A stretch of DNA of 64,000 nucleotides from Ferdinandcohnia sp036962685 (lineage in GTDB: Bacteria; Bacillota; Bacilli; Bacillales; Bacillaceae_L): the NCBI RefSeq assembly GCF_036962685.1, contig NZ_JBALOP010000013.1:41469-105468 (forward strand), written 5' to 3'. The notes under the pieces are model-generated. The model saw nothing but the letters and a program-made list of their open reading frames with translations, was not told the origin of the DNA and did no database searches. The position numbers were made by a program, and so were the translations under genes. This document shows positions 17,265-26,052 of this stretch, piece after piece (the stretch's first letter is position 1; the number at the start of each line of letters is the position of its first letter).

Positions 17265-18388
17265 CCTTTTTCCACCTCTTTTCGTAATTCATCTAAGTTC
17301 TTTGACCAAACCAAATAATCGTGTTTGGATAGTTTATCAGTTTTTAAGACCTTTGTTAGGTCATGTAAGAATCGTTTTACTTCACTTTCTTTCTTTCCAG
17401 ACCATCTTTGAACTAACTTTCTCGTAAGGTCCGTCCACTCTCTAGAAACTCGAATTCCCCATTTCTCCTGTAGGAGCTGCTTCACATAATCAGCTTGAAT
17501 ATTTAATGAATCATGGTAGTAACGACCTCTTAAATACCATGCGCTCAAAGCTCGGATACCTTCATCACTAAATCGCACTGTTTCCTCTCGGGGTACAATC
17601 ACTGGACCAAAACGCTTTCCTTTATACCAAAGCCAAATTAAAACGATTAATCCACCTTGCAAAAGCAAAACTAAAAACCAAGCTGGGTATAATGTTGTGA
17701 CTGTTGAAGCATTTTTCAGTTTGTGAACATATTCATCAAAATAATAAATGGATGCTTCTTCATTTTCTATCAACGATAATACAAGTGGAATATGATCATA
17801 GTCTAAAAGATGATCGTTTAAGATCCATTCTGGGGAAATTGCTGTGATTAATTCACCATCACCCATTTTTCGACTTATTGCAATGACACCAGCCTCATCC
17901 TCTAAAAGTACCCTCTCCTCTGTACTTGGAATGATTCGATTTGTTGATTGTAACAATGCATCAAATTTCATTCCATTTTTATTATTTATTGAAGTTGTTT
18001 CCTCAAGAAAAGGGTCAATATCTGCAGGTAGGGTTTTAATATCAAACATCCCTCGAGGATTTTCTTTAAACAAAATGATTTTGTTTCCTGCCTTCATAAA
18101 ATCAAGATATCCACCCACTTCTTCCTGTTCTGGTGTGAAATAAGGCTCCACCATAATTAAAATTTGATTTACATCTTGCTTGTTTAGAAGATTTGGTGCA
18201 TGTGACCACCTTTTAACTTTATGCTCATCATTTAAATATGTATAAATCGCTTTTACACCGGTTGGAGAAGGAGAATCCGACACATAATGTGGATACGCTT
18301 TTGGATTGTATGATTCAATAAAATACGTTAGAAAAAGTAGGAGCGCGATCAGCCCAAATAAGGTGAACCATATTTTACGGTTTTGCAT
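17261..18388 (-). CDS. DUF4350 domain membrane protein
   Basis: 375 residues. TM1 at about 8-24; an extracytoplasmic domain of about 200 residues with NPKAYPHYVSDSPSPTGVKAIYTYL and ISPEWILNDHLLDYDHIPLVLSLI, typical of DUF4350; TM2 at about 234-256 (FLVLLLQGGLIVLIWLW); and a basic cytoplasmic tail. The gene overlaps its upstream neighbour by 14 bp and moxR by 4 bp. The extracytoplasmic GATase-like domain could bind a ligand; function unknown. Confidence 0.82.
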   Translation of the reverse strand: MQNRKIWFTLFGLIALLLFLTYFIESYNPKAYPHYVSDSPSPTGVKAIYTYLNDEHKVKRWSHAPNLLNKQDVNQILIMVEPYFTPEQEEVGGYLDFMKAGNKIILFKENPRGMFDIKTLPADIDPFLEETTSINNKNGMKFDALLQSTNRIIPSTEERVLLEDEAGVIAISRKMGDGELITAISPEWILNDHLLDYDHIPLVLSLIENEEASIYYFDEYVHKLKNASTVTTLYPAWFLVLLLQGGLIVLIWLWYKGKRFGPVIVPREETVRFSDEGIRALSAWYLRGRYYHDSLNIQADYVKQLLQEKWGIRVSREWTDLTRKLVQRWSGKKESEVKRFLHDLTKVLKTDKLSKHDYLVWSKNLDELRKEVEKG

Positions 18389-19031
18389 GCTGCTTCTCCT
18401 TTCCTCCTTCGGGGTGTTCTAGCCAGCCAAAAGCTTTTTCACGAAATAGGTTGTACTCAACTTTATCAATCTCATACTCCCCATATGCAACCTCATCAAA
18501 CACTAATGCTAAATCATAAAACTCTTCAGCCCAGGACTGTTTCACTTTACGAAGCTCATCATAATACTCCCAGTTTGTTTTCCATAATTTAGCCTCAAGC
18601 CATTCTTTTTCATGAAAAAATAAGAGGAGTGCTAAAAATAGATGTCTAGTCGCAGGTGAATAAAGATGATTTTCTTCATGCTTTAACGCCTCTTGTAAAT
18701 GCCTTTGATATGTCCAGTTTAATTCTTCAGCCGAATGAAGAGGTTTATGTTTGCTTAAGTTTGCATTTCTTTTTTTATTTCTTACTAGCAAAAAGACCGC
18801 AATACCTAAAAGCAGAAGGGCTCCAAGAATGATAAAAACTAGCACCACTTCTGCTGTACCACTTCCCGACTCTATCGTTGGAAATAAACTTTCTAAAAAA
18901 TCAGTTAGCCATTCTTTTACTTGTGCCCACCATTTCTGAAACACGTTCCTTGATTCATCATAGTAAATTCGATATTCTTTACCGTTCAGAATTTCTTCGA
19001 TCCGATCCCTTGCATTATTCGTTTGTTCCAT
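18375..19031 (-). CDS. DUF4129 domain membrane protein
   Basis: 218 residues. One TM helix at about 62-84 and a cytoplasmic C-terminal DUF4129 domain with LNWTYQRHLQEALKHEENHLYSPATRHLFLALLLFFHEK. The N-terminal part has IYYDESRNVFQKWWAQVKEWL, common in this group. It overlaps the DUF4350 gene by 14 bp and follows the multi-TM gene by 16 nt. DUF4129 also appears fused to transglutaminases in related clusters, which hints at a cell-envelope role. Confidence 0.8.
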   Translation of the reverse strand: MEQTNNARDRIEEILNGKEYRIYYDESRNVFQKWWAQVKEWLTDFLESLFPTIESGSGTAEVVLVFIILGALLLLGIAVFLLVRNKKRNANLSKHKPLHSAEELNWTYQRHLQEALKHEENHLYSPATRHLFLALLLFFHEKEWLEAKLWKTNWEYYDELRKVKQSWAEEFYDLALVFDEVAYGEYEIDKVEYNLFREKAFGWLEHPEGGKEKQHAKP

Positions 19032-19047
19032 TATTGTTCATCACCAC

Positions 19048-19962
19048 TTATCTTGGAGCATTGAACCCCTCAATCATTTCATCCAAATCCTCTGCATCAT
19101 GTCGAACCCTAGCATCTAGGTACATTACTCCGTAACCTACTGCAAACAATAAGGTTGTAAAAATGGTAGTTAAGTTAACAATTAAAGTTAGTAAAACGCT
19201 ATTTCCTAAAAAGATGCCAAATGTCCCCTCAACTGCAAAGCTAATCGCACTAATAATCAAAAAGAAAATAATATAAAGTCCGAATAGGACCCACCCTCGT
19301 TTTTTTGATAGTTGCCAGCTTCTTGATAATCCAGGAGATTCATAGTCTAATACAACCGAACCAAAATAAAAGCCCCAGCGCGTCAGTAAATAGCCAAGTC
19401 CAATAAATAACCCCAACCCTAGTAAAATGACAAAAAGAATGCCAATAAAAGGATTCGCAATAGCCCCAAAGATACCCATTGGCACCAATATTATAAATGC
19501 AACAACGAAGAAACCAAGTACAATTAGACCGTATAAAATATTGCTTCCAAGCATTGCCCAAAATCGTGTAAAGGCTTTTTTAATCACCGAACGAATTGAA
19601 TAAGCTTCATTTTTTCGGATATGGTTTAATGCAATTAGAATGGCAGCCTCAGCGACAGGAAATAAAACCAAACCCATGAGACCGACAAAAATTGTCCCTA
19701 ATGTTCCTCCTAATCCTATTTCTTCAGCCACGACTGTTTCATCAAAGCTATTCGCAATTTGGGAAATCCAGTCTTCACCAGGACCGACTTCTCTGAAAAA
19801 GCTTGTTCCTGATGCTAATAATATGAGTGCCTCGAGTATGTATACGGGTCCCATAAAAATAAGTAAAATCGTAAAAAAGTCCCTAAATCGATTTTTGCTT
19901 AAGCTAAATGTGAGATCAAGGATTTCTCCAAACCCTTTTGGTCTTGAAAATTTTGCGTTCAA
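19048..19962 (-). CDS. Multi-TM membrane protein of the MoxR cluster
   Basis: 304 residues with about six TM helices. The opening FSRPKGFGEILDLTFSLSKNRFRDFF resembles the membrane domain found in glycerophosphodiester phosphodiesterase-associated proteins, with no phosphodiesterase domain present. TTG 19962 is chosen because GGGGGA lies 7 nt upstream; an earlier TTG at 19980 lies before that site. It is the first gene of the five-gene operon reading left (multi-TM, DUF4129, DUF4350, MoxR, DUF58). The 160-nt upstream region holds the promoter but I cannot assign its elements. Confidence 0.75.
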   Translation of the reverse strand: MNAKFSRPKGFGEILDLTFSLSKNRFRDFFTILLIFMGPVYILEALILLASGTSFFREVGPGEDWISQIANSFDETVVAEEIGLGGTLGTIFVGLMGLVLFPVAEAAILIALNHIRKNEAYSIRSVIKKAFTRFWAMLGSNILYGLIVLGFFVVAFIILVPMGIFGAIANPFIGILFVILLGLGLFIGLGYLLTRWGFYFGSVVLDYESPGLSRSWQLSKKRGWVLFGLYIIFFLIISAISFAVEGTFGIFLGNSVLLTLIVNLTTIFTTLLFAVGYGVMYLDARVRHDAEDLDEMIEGFNAPR

Positions 19963-20124
19963 TCTGCCATCCCCCTGCAATATACTGAATAAAATTGATG
20001 CTAATAACGCTTATTTTAACATTATTCTGGAAGTTTTACTGTATTATTTTAGAAATATTTTCTAGTTTATAGGTGATAAAAATACAATAGCCAGATCCCC
20101 TTAAATCTAGGAATCAGGCATGTA

Positions 20125-21246
20125 TTACTTTACTTTAATGGCTCCTTTGAGGTCATATAGGTTTAAATCAATTTCAAGCGGTAGTCCCATGGAAAGCTTC
20201 GCTAATTCACCACCTAGGAATGGTCCAACAGTTAAGCCTGATGCACCAAGTCCGTTTGCGACAAATAGATTTTCATAAACAGGAATAGTGCCAATCACTG
20301 GTAAATAATCCGGAGTGAACGGTCGAAAACCTACTCTTGTTTCAAGAACCGTACCTTCCGATAAACCAGGAGCAATACTTAGGGCTTTATTGAAAACTTC
20401 ATGTAGTCCACCGGCAGTTACTCTATAATCTAATCCTATTTCATTTTCGTGTGTAGCACCAACAACGACTCTTCCACCATCAAATGCTAAGATGTATTGA
20501 TCATTTGGCGGCATGACAACCGGCCAATTCTCAGTATTTGAATCTACAAGACCTAAATGAACAATTTGGGCTTTCTGAGAGGATACAAGAAAATCGATAC
20601 CAACTTGCTTTAGTAATTCATTTGCCCAAACTCCAGCTGTTAAGATGATTTTTTCCGCTCTTAAAATTTCATCCTTTATTTTTACTCCAATTACTTTGCC
20701 TCCCTCCTTTAATAAAGAAGCACTTCCTTTTTGTTCTTGAGCACCATGTAATTTGGCGGCACGAATCAATGCATTTCGGAGTTCGCGTCCATTTACTCTA
20801 GCGGCACCGCTTATATGGACGGCTGAATATTTTTCTGATAATGGTGGAAACAGTTTCATTGTTTCTTCAGAGTTTAATCGTAGAATTTCTCCAATTTCTG
20901 GTGCATCCTCCCGACGTAGTGCTGCTCGCTCTTCCATTTTGTCAAGCTTATTTTGATCGACATGAAGACTAATCGCTCCAACCTTTTTATAGCCGGTATC
21001 AGTCTCACCCAATGCTTCAAGCTCATTTATTAATGTTGCGTAATATTTTGCACCCGTTTTTGCTAAATTGTACCATGCTTTATTTCGACGCTGAGAAAGC
21101 CATGGACAAACAATCCCAGCCGCAGCATCAGTAGCTTGGCCTGGGTCCTCCCTGTCAACAATTGTTACTTGCGCGCCTGCTTTAGCTAGATGATAGGCGG
21201 TCGACGCACCAAGAATCCCAGCCCCAATTACAAGATAGGTTGTCAT
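20125..21246 (-). CDS. FAD-dependent amino-acid oxidase/dehydrogenase (DadA/glycine oxidase-like)
   Basis: 373 residues of the DAO family. The N-terminal dinucleotide-binding fold is VIGAGILGASTAYHLAKAGAQVTIVDRE (GxGxxG). Further family stretches are AAGIVCPWLSQRR, IILTAGVWANELL and the C-terminal GFRPFTPDYLPVIG and NGLGASGLTVGPFLGG. It probably oxidises a secondary or D-amino acid; the exact substrate is unclear. It is a single gene; a run of C/T-rich sequence follows. Confidence 0.85.
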   Translation of the reverse strand: MTTYLVIGAGILGASTAYHLAKAGAQVTIVDREDPGQATDAAAGIVCPWLSQRRNKAWYNLAKTGAKYYATLINELEALGETDTGYKKVGAISLHVDQNKLDKMEERAALRREDAPEIGEILRLNSEETMKLFPPLSEKYSAVHISGAARVNGRELRNALIRAAKLHGAQEQKGSASLLKEGGKVIGVKIKDEILRAEKIILTAGVWANELLKQVGIDFLVSSQKAQIVHLGLVDSNTENWPVVMPPNDQYILAFDGGRVVVGATHENEIGLDYRVTAGGLHEVFNKALSIAPGLSEGTVLETRVGFRPFTPDYLPVIGTIPVYENLFVANGLGASGLTVGPFLGGELAKLSMGLPLEIDLNLYDLKGAIKVK

Positions 21247-21412
21247 GTTTTCAAAATCCCTTCTATTTGCGTTATGTAGTTAATTTTACTAAAAAAGTAT
21301 CTTCAAAACATCTTTTTGTCGAAATTTGTATATTTTTCTGTTAGTTCATACATGATATACATGACGCTGTAAAATATAGGAAAAAGATATACATACAATC
21401 CAGCGCAATTAG

Positions 21413-21583
21413 CTTTATTCAGGCGAATAAAGTTAAGGCCTCCGGCGGATGCCACAGATTTTCAATGGAAATTTTTCGAGCAGTAAGATCAAAGACTAAA
21501 ACCGCCACTTCCTGTGGCAACGTCTTTATGACCCACTTCCTGTGGGCCTAAAAATCTGGGCGCAAATACGCCAGGCGGATTTG
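21413..21583 (+). repeat. R1 repeat copy B (most complete copy)
   Basis: 5' hairpin CTTTATTC/GAATAAAG, then GCCTCCGGCGGATGCC, an AGATTTT/AAAATCT enclosing stem, hairpins GCCAC-TTCCT-GTGGC and CCCAC-TTCCT-GTGGG, and the 3' hairpin CAAATACGCC/GGCGGATTTG. It lies in the 360-nt stretch between the FAD enzyme and a 43-residue ORF and ends 23 nt before that ORF's ATG. Confidence 0.85.
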
Positions 21584-21606
21584 ATTAATGAAAGGAGGTT
21601 TGACAA

Positions 21607-21738
21607 ATGGCGAACAAAAATAAAAATAACCAGCCCCAAGCAGGAGCAAATAGTATGGACACGGAATTTGGTGCAGAGCAAGGCTTGAGTAAAAAGGCAA
21701 GAAAAAAAGCTGCTCGAGAAAAACGTAAAAATAAATAA
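21607..21738 (+). CDS. 43-residue basic small protein, possibly a spore (SASP-like) protein
   Basis: ATG preceded by AAAGGAGG; sequence MANKNKNNQPQAGANSMD, then TEFGAEQ and a Lys/Arg/Ala tail. The Asn/Gln-rich start and the TEFG(A) motif recall gamma-type small acid-soluble spore proteins, but the protein is much shorter and lacks their repeat. An intrinsic terminator follows. R1 copy B lies directly upstream, so its leader RNA would contain the element. Confidence 0.6.
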   Translation: MANKNKNNQPQAGANSMDTEFGAEQGLSKKARKKAAREKRKNK

Positions 21739-21764
21739 CGAATTTTCGTAACGGTACATATTTG

Positions 21765-21803
21765 ACCTGTTCCTTTGAATGAATTTTTGGAACGGGTTTT
21801 TCT
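21765..21803 (+). terminator. Terminator after the 43-codon gene
   Basis: ACCTGTTCC and GGAACGGGT form the stem and TTTTTC follows. Confidence 0.8.
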
Positions 21804-21866
21804 TTTAATTCGTTGGTTATTGGACAACTAGGGGGGAAAGTATACTTTTTTTAAGGGGTGATTATA

Positions 21867-22022
21867 TTGAAGCAACTTGAGGTTCAATTAATTTTATTTG
21901 TTGGAGCGACATTGGTTCATGAGTATTGGTTGCATTGGGGACTTCCCCGAGTATATTTTTGGGATGTAAGACATAGACATTTTAAGAAAATTGAAGATGA
22001 TTCCGATGAAAAATCTGCATAG
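21867..22022 (+). CDS. 51-residue small protein with hydrophobic N-terminus
   Basis: TTG start with AAGGGGTG and a 6-nt spacer. The protein reads MKQLEVQLILFVGATLVHEY, then aromatic/His-rich sequence (WLHWGLPRVYFWDVRHRHF) and an acidic tail. One short hydrophobic segment only. No family recognised. A shared hairpin ends it and the convergent metal ATPase gene. Confidence 0.5.
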   Translation: MKQLEVQLILFVGATLVHEYWLHWGLPRVYFWDVRHRHFKKIEDDSDEKSA

Positions 22023-22023
22023 A

Positions 22024-22048
22024 AAAAGGGATAACAATGTTACCCCTA
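22024..22048. terminator. Terminator between the small gene and the metal ATPase
   Basis: GGGATAACA and TGTTACCCC form the stem; on the minus strand TTTTT follows it, so it mainly serves the ATPase gene. Confidence 0.75.
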
Positions 22049-24154
22049 TTCCTTAACCTTTAATAATCGTAAGCTATTTAATGTGACAAGCAGCGTAGCG
22101 CCCATATCGGCAAAAATCGCAATCCATAGTGTGAGCCAGCCTGGGACAACCAATAGCAAGGCTAAGGCTTTTATTCCTAATGAAAAAGTGATATTTTGTT
22201 TAATTATCGATAATGCTTTGCGGCTTAACTTTATCGTATAAGGCAATTTCCGAAGATCATCAGACATCAAAGCAATGTCAGCCGTTTCCAGCGCTGTATC
22301 AGTTCCAGCACCGCCCATTGCCACACCGATAGTCGCAGCCGCTAGGGCTGGCGCATCGTTTACTCCATCACCAACCATCGCAACGTTTTGGTGAATTGCT
22401 CGAAGTTCTTTAATCGAGTTTAGTTTGTCCTCAGGAAGTAAATCTGCTTTAATCTCGGATACCCCGACTTCTTTTCCAATTGAACTTGCGGTTCGCTGAT
22501 TATCACCGGTGAGCATCACAGTTTTTTCAATTCCTACATCGTGTAATTTGCGAATAACTTCTTTGGAGGAATCTCTTAACTCATCAGCAATTGCAATTAG
22601 TAATAGGATTTTATCCAAGGTGCCGACAATTATCACGGTTTTACCTTCGTCTTGTAATTCAACAATTTTCTCTTGTTTTTCTTTTAAAATATCATTTTGA
22701 ACTTCTTCAAATAAAGCCGGACTTCCTACATAATAAACAGTTTCATCAATCTTAGCTTTTAAGCCTCTACCCGTAATAGATTGAAAGTCTTCTATCAATA
22801 CATCCTTATAAGGTAGGCCCTCAGCTTTTTTTAGAATAGCTGAAGCAAGTGGATGTTGTGAACCATTTTCAATGGCGGCAGTAAGTGTCAGCCATTTTTG
22901 ATCATTTACATCATAAGAAACGATATCTGTGACAGCCGGGATTCCTTTTGTTAAAGTACCCGTTTTATCAAATGCAATAACTTTAAGTGCTCCTGCTTCT
23001 TCTAGATAAATACCGCCTTTAATAAGTACACCATGTCGCGCTGCATTACCGATTGCAGTTACAACTGCAACTGGGGTTGATACAACTAAGGCACATGGAC
23101 ATCCTACGACTAAAGCCGCCAACCCTTGATAGATCCATACGTTCCATTCTGCCCCAAAGAATAACGGTGGAATAATTGCTATTAAAATGGCAAGAGCAAT
23201 TATTGCCGGAGTATAATATTTCGCGAATTTATCAACAAATGCCTGTGAAGGTGCACGTTCAGCTTGAGCTTCTTCGACTAGATGGATGATTTTTGCAATT
23301 GTTGTGTCTTCCACACGTTTAGTTACTCTTACTTCAAGGAGTCCTTCTTCATTCAATGTTCCCGCGAAAACCTCATCATCAATTGTTTTACTAACTGGAA
23401 CACTCTCTCCTGTTATTGAAGCTTGATTGACGGTAGAGATTCCTCTTAAGACGATTCCATCCATTGCAACCTTTTGACCGGGCTTTACAATCATAATGTC
23501 TCCAATTCGAATATCTTCAACATGTACCATCATTTCATCTGTACCACGTTGAATTAACGCTTCATTTGGTGCAATATCCATCAAGGATTCAATCGATTTT
23601 CGTGCCCTATCCATCGAATAGCGTTCTAAGGCTTCACTTATTGCAAATAAAATTACAACGGTTGCCCCTTCACCCCATTCTCCAATAATAGCAGCACCAA
23701 TAATAGCCACGGTCATGAGGGTATTCATGTCAAAATTGAATCGAACCAGGTTCTTAAGCCCTTTTTGAAAGAGAGTATAACCACCAATCAGTATGGCGGT
23801 CGCATATCCGATTGTTGAAGTAAAATGCCCATCTCCATATTGTTCAGCCAAAAGCCAACTTACTAACAGCAAAACGGCGGAAACATAGACTTTACTATTT
23901 TGTTTTTGCTTCCAAAATGGGATTTGCGGTACTGCTTTCTCATGCTCGTCTCGTAGCTTTAGATTTTCAAAGGCACCTGCCCTTTCAAGCTCTTCAATAG
24001 TTGTATTTCCTGTAACTGTTATTTTTGAAGCTCCAAAGTTTACATTAGCATCTATAACACCATCCAGGTGTTTCACGTTCGTTTCGAACGTTTTTGCACA
24101 GCCTGCTCAGGAAAAGCCTTGAACACGGTAGGTCTTTGTAGCTTGTTCAGACAT
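22046..24154 (-). CDS. cadA: Heavy-metal translocating P1B-ATPase (CadA/ZntA type) with in-frame TGA at the first Cys of CxxC
   Basis: Exports Zn2+/Cd2+/Pb2+-type ions with ATP. From ATG 24154 (GGGGGTG, 6-nt spacer) the frame is 702 codons, the length of Bacillus CadA, if the TGA at codon 16 is read through. The N-terminal HMA domain reads YRVQGFS-TGA-AGCAKTF, where the family has CxxC. Downstream are TGES, the GCPCALVVSTP transmembrane metal site, DKTGTLTKG, a GSQHPLASAI HP motif and MVGDGVNDAPALA. The last codons include ADMGATLLVTLNSLRLL. A shorter product from GTG 24076 is conceivable but that codon has no ribosome binding site. The TGA is either a Sec codon, a mutation or a base-call error; see findings. 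Confidence 0.8.
24075..24091 (-). promoter_or_regulatory. Hairpin 3' of the in-frame TGA, SECIS candidate
   Basis: On the coding strand ACGTTCG and CGAACGT form a perfect 7-bp stem with loop AAA, 16-32 nt after the TGA. If the closing G-C pair opens, the loop is GAAAC with a G at its first position. Bacterial SECIS elements lie within the coding region just after UGA with the apical loop about 16-37 nt away. Confidence 0.4.
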
Positions 24155-24251
24155 GATTTTCACCCCCGAAAACGTGTTAACTCTTATAAAAGATTATACA
24201 CTTATATATTCAAGAGTGACTAGGAAATCGCTTAATATAGGCTGCCCTATT

Positions 24252-25037
24252 TCATTTCCATACTTCTACTAATGTTTCTCTAAAGAGTTGATCTAGCAGA
24301 TCTGTTGAATTTGTGTTGTCGGATTCTAGCCTAGTTACATAATGCTCTATATGTTGAATTTCTTTTTCAATAAATTGGTCTATCCCTGGTATTCGTTTTG
24401 TCAATTTTTGGCCAGAGGATTTTAATTTTAAAATTTGTTCAATACTTTGCTTTTGTTCGTTCTTTAGTAACAAATCATTAACTAGTTCATTCAAATCAAG
24501 GCATAGCATTTTGTGGTGCTTTTCTATGGATTTAGCCATTAATAATGGACGAATGACGTTTAAATATGTTTTTAGCTGCGGTCCTTTATCATGAATGGTT
24601 TTGAAGTTACCCTTTGCCATTTTCACATAATGGTACATGCATGGAATGGCTGAAAATATAATAGGTTCTATTTGTTTCATTTTATTGATTAAGGATTCTT
24701 CTTCAAAGTAAATAATTTTTGAATGTAACCATTCCAAAAGCGCTGGATTTGATTTGCGAAATAGTCGAAGTGCCTTTGTGAGCTCCCAACCACTCATGTC
24801 AACTAAAGGATTAACAGAGATAGGGATTTTATCGTACTTTGGAATTTCAAGCGCATCCCGCTTTTGGTCAATCGAAAGGTACCAATCGGTTTTATGAATA
24901 TAAATAAAACGGACATCATAATCGCTTTCTTCAGATGAAATCCCCCATGTTCGGCTTCCAGCTTCACAAGCGTACAAAATTTTAACATCGTATTCCTTTT
25001 CGATTTGATCAAGAATTTCCAGAATATGATTTTTCAA
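24252..25037 (-). CDS. ycgL: YcgL-like nucleotidyltransferase (RlaP family)
   Basis: 261 residues. Pol-beta-type nucleotidyltransferase signature EAGSRTWGISSEESDYDVRFIYI (GS...DxD) near the N-terminus, then WEL, ALLEWLHS and a helical C-terminal region, as in Bacillus YcgL and RNA-ligase-associated predicted nucleotidyltransferases. TTG 25037 is chosen because AAAGGAGGG lies 7 nt upstream; an ATG 13 codons earlier lacks a site. Target RNA or protein unknown. It stands between the metal ATPase and the hut genes without evident link to either. Confidence 0.8.
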   Translation of the reverse strand: MKNHILEILDQIEKEYDVKILYACEAGSRTWGISSEESDYDVRFIYIHKTDWYLSIDQKRDALEIPKYDKIPISVNPLVDMSGWELTKALRLFRKSNPALLEWLHSKIIYFEEESLINKMKQIEPIIFSAIPCMYHYVKMAKGNFKTIHDKGPQLKTYLNVIRPLLMAKSIEKHHKMLCLDLNELVNDLLLKNEQKQSIEQILKLKSSGQKLTKRIPGIDQFIEKEIQHIEHYVTRLESDNTNSTDLLDQLFRETLVEVWK

Positions 25038-25107
25038 TGAAAAACCCTCCTTTGCATGAGGAAAGGAGATGCTCACCTGCCATCTCCTTTCAGCTAGTAT
25101 TCACTAT

Positions 25108-26052
25108 TTAAGTATACATAAAACACAGTATCGCATGTGCTGCAAGTCTACTTGTGATATCACGTACATCCTTTGAGGGATCGATTTCAACAATATCCAT
25201 CGCTTTGACCTTCGGATGTTTTATAGCTACTGAAATACTTGAAAGAAGCTCCCTTGATGTCAAACCACCTGGTCCAATGGCCGGACAGCCTGGCGCAAAG
25301 GCTTGATCAACAACATCCATATCTACAGAAAGATAGATAAAATCAACCTCTTGCGCTAATCGTTCCACTTCTTTTTGAATGATGGGAATAATTCCAATAC
25401 GCTCCACATCATCCATGGTGTACACGGCAACCCCTTTGGTTTTTACATATTCGTGATATACTTCAGCATTTGCATAATCCCGAATTCCAATTTGCGTAAG
25501 GTCTTCCCCTCTCAGAAATCCACCTTCTATTAGACTACGAAAAGGTGTTCCGTTCGTTCTTCCACCATCCTCTAAATTCCGGACATCATGATGGGCATCC
25601 CATTGAATTACGCCGACACGGCCAATTTGTTCTTGAAATGCTCGAATTGAAGGATAACTGACGCCATGGTCGCCACCAAGTATGATATATCGATTGCATG
25701 ATTTGGTTTGCAGCATTTCTTTTACACTGATATATAAACGTTCAGTGGTATCTTCAAGATTTGTCGGATGGGTATGAACATCCCCAAAATCTAAAATCGT
25801 CGTATCCTTGTAATCGTGATTCCTTTCCCCCGAATAAGTGGAATAAGCGCTCAGCGCGTTTCGAATCGTTTTCGGTGCTTCGGCTGCAAGTGACGGTGAA
25901 ATGGATGTCTTTGATACAGCAAGACCAATGATTCCGATGTCAGCCTTGGCTCCACTTTGATATGGCTTTATACACTCTGTCACTTTTGTTACATATTGAT
26001 CTTTAAAAATGGCTGGTTGACCTGGTGTGAGATAACTGAAATCAGATAACAT
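25108..26052 (-). CDS. hutG: Formimidoylglutamase
   Basis: Hydrolyses N-formimidoyl-L-glutamate to glutamate and formamide, the last step of this histidine degradation route. 314 residues of the arginase/agmatinase fold. Mn ligands lie in GGDHGVSYP, WDAHHDVR and SVDMDVVDQAFAPG. The gene overlaps hutI by 11 bp, indicating coupling. Last gene of hutHUIG. Confidence 0.95.
   Translation of the reverse strand: MLSDFSYLTPGQPAIFKDQYVTKVTECIKPYQSGAKADIGIIGLAVSKTSISPSLAAEAPKTIRNALSAYSTYSGERNHDYKDTTILDFGDVHTHPTNLEDTTERLYISVKEMLQTKSCNRYIILGGDHGVSYPSIRAFQEQIGRVGVIQWDAHHDVRNLEDGGRTNGTPFRSLIEGGFLRGEDLTQIGIRDYANAEVYHEYVKTKGVAVYTMDDVERIGIIPIIQKEVERLAQEVDFIYLSVDMDVVDQAFAPGCPAIGPGGLTSRELLSSISVAIKHPKVKAMDIVEIDPSKDVRDITSRLAAHAILCFMYT

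Noticed and set aside
24076..24078. GTG 24076 as the natural start of the metal ATPase
   Set aside because: No ribosome binding site precedes it, and the upstream ATG with GGGGGTG gives the full HMA domain in the same frame.
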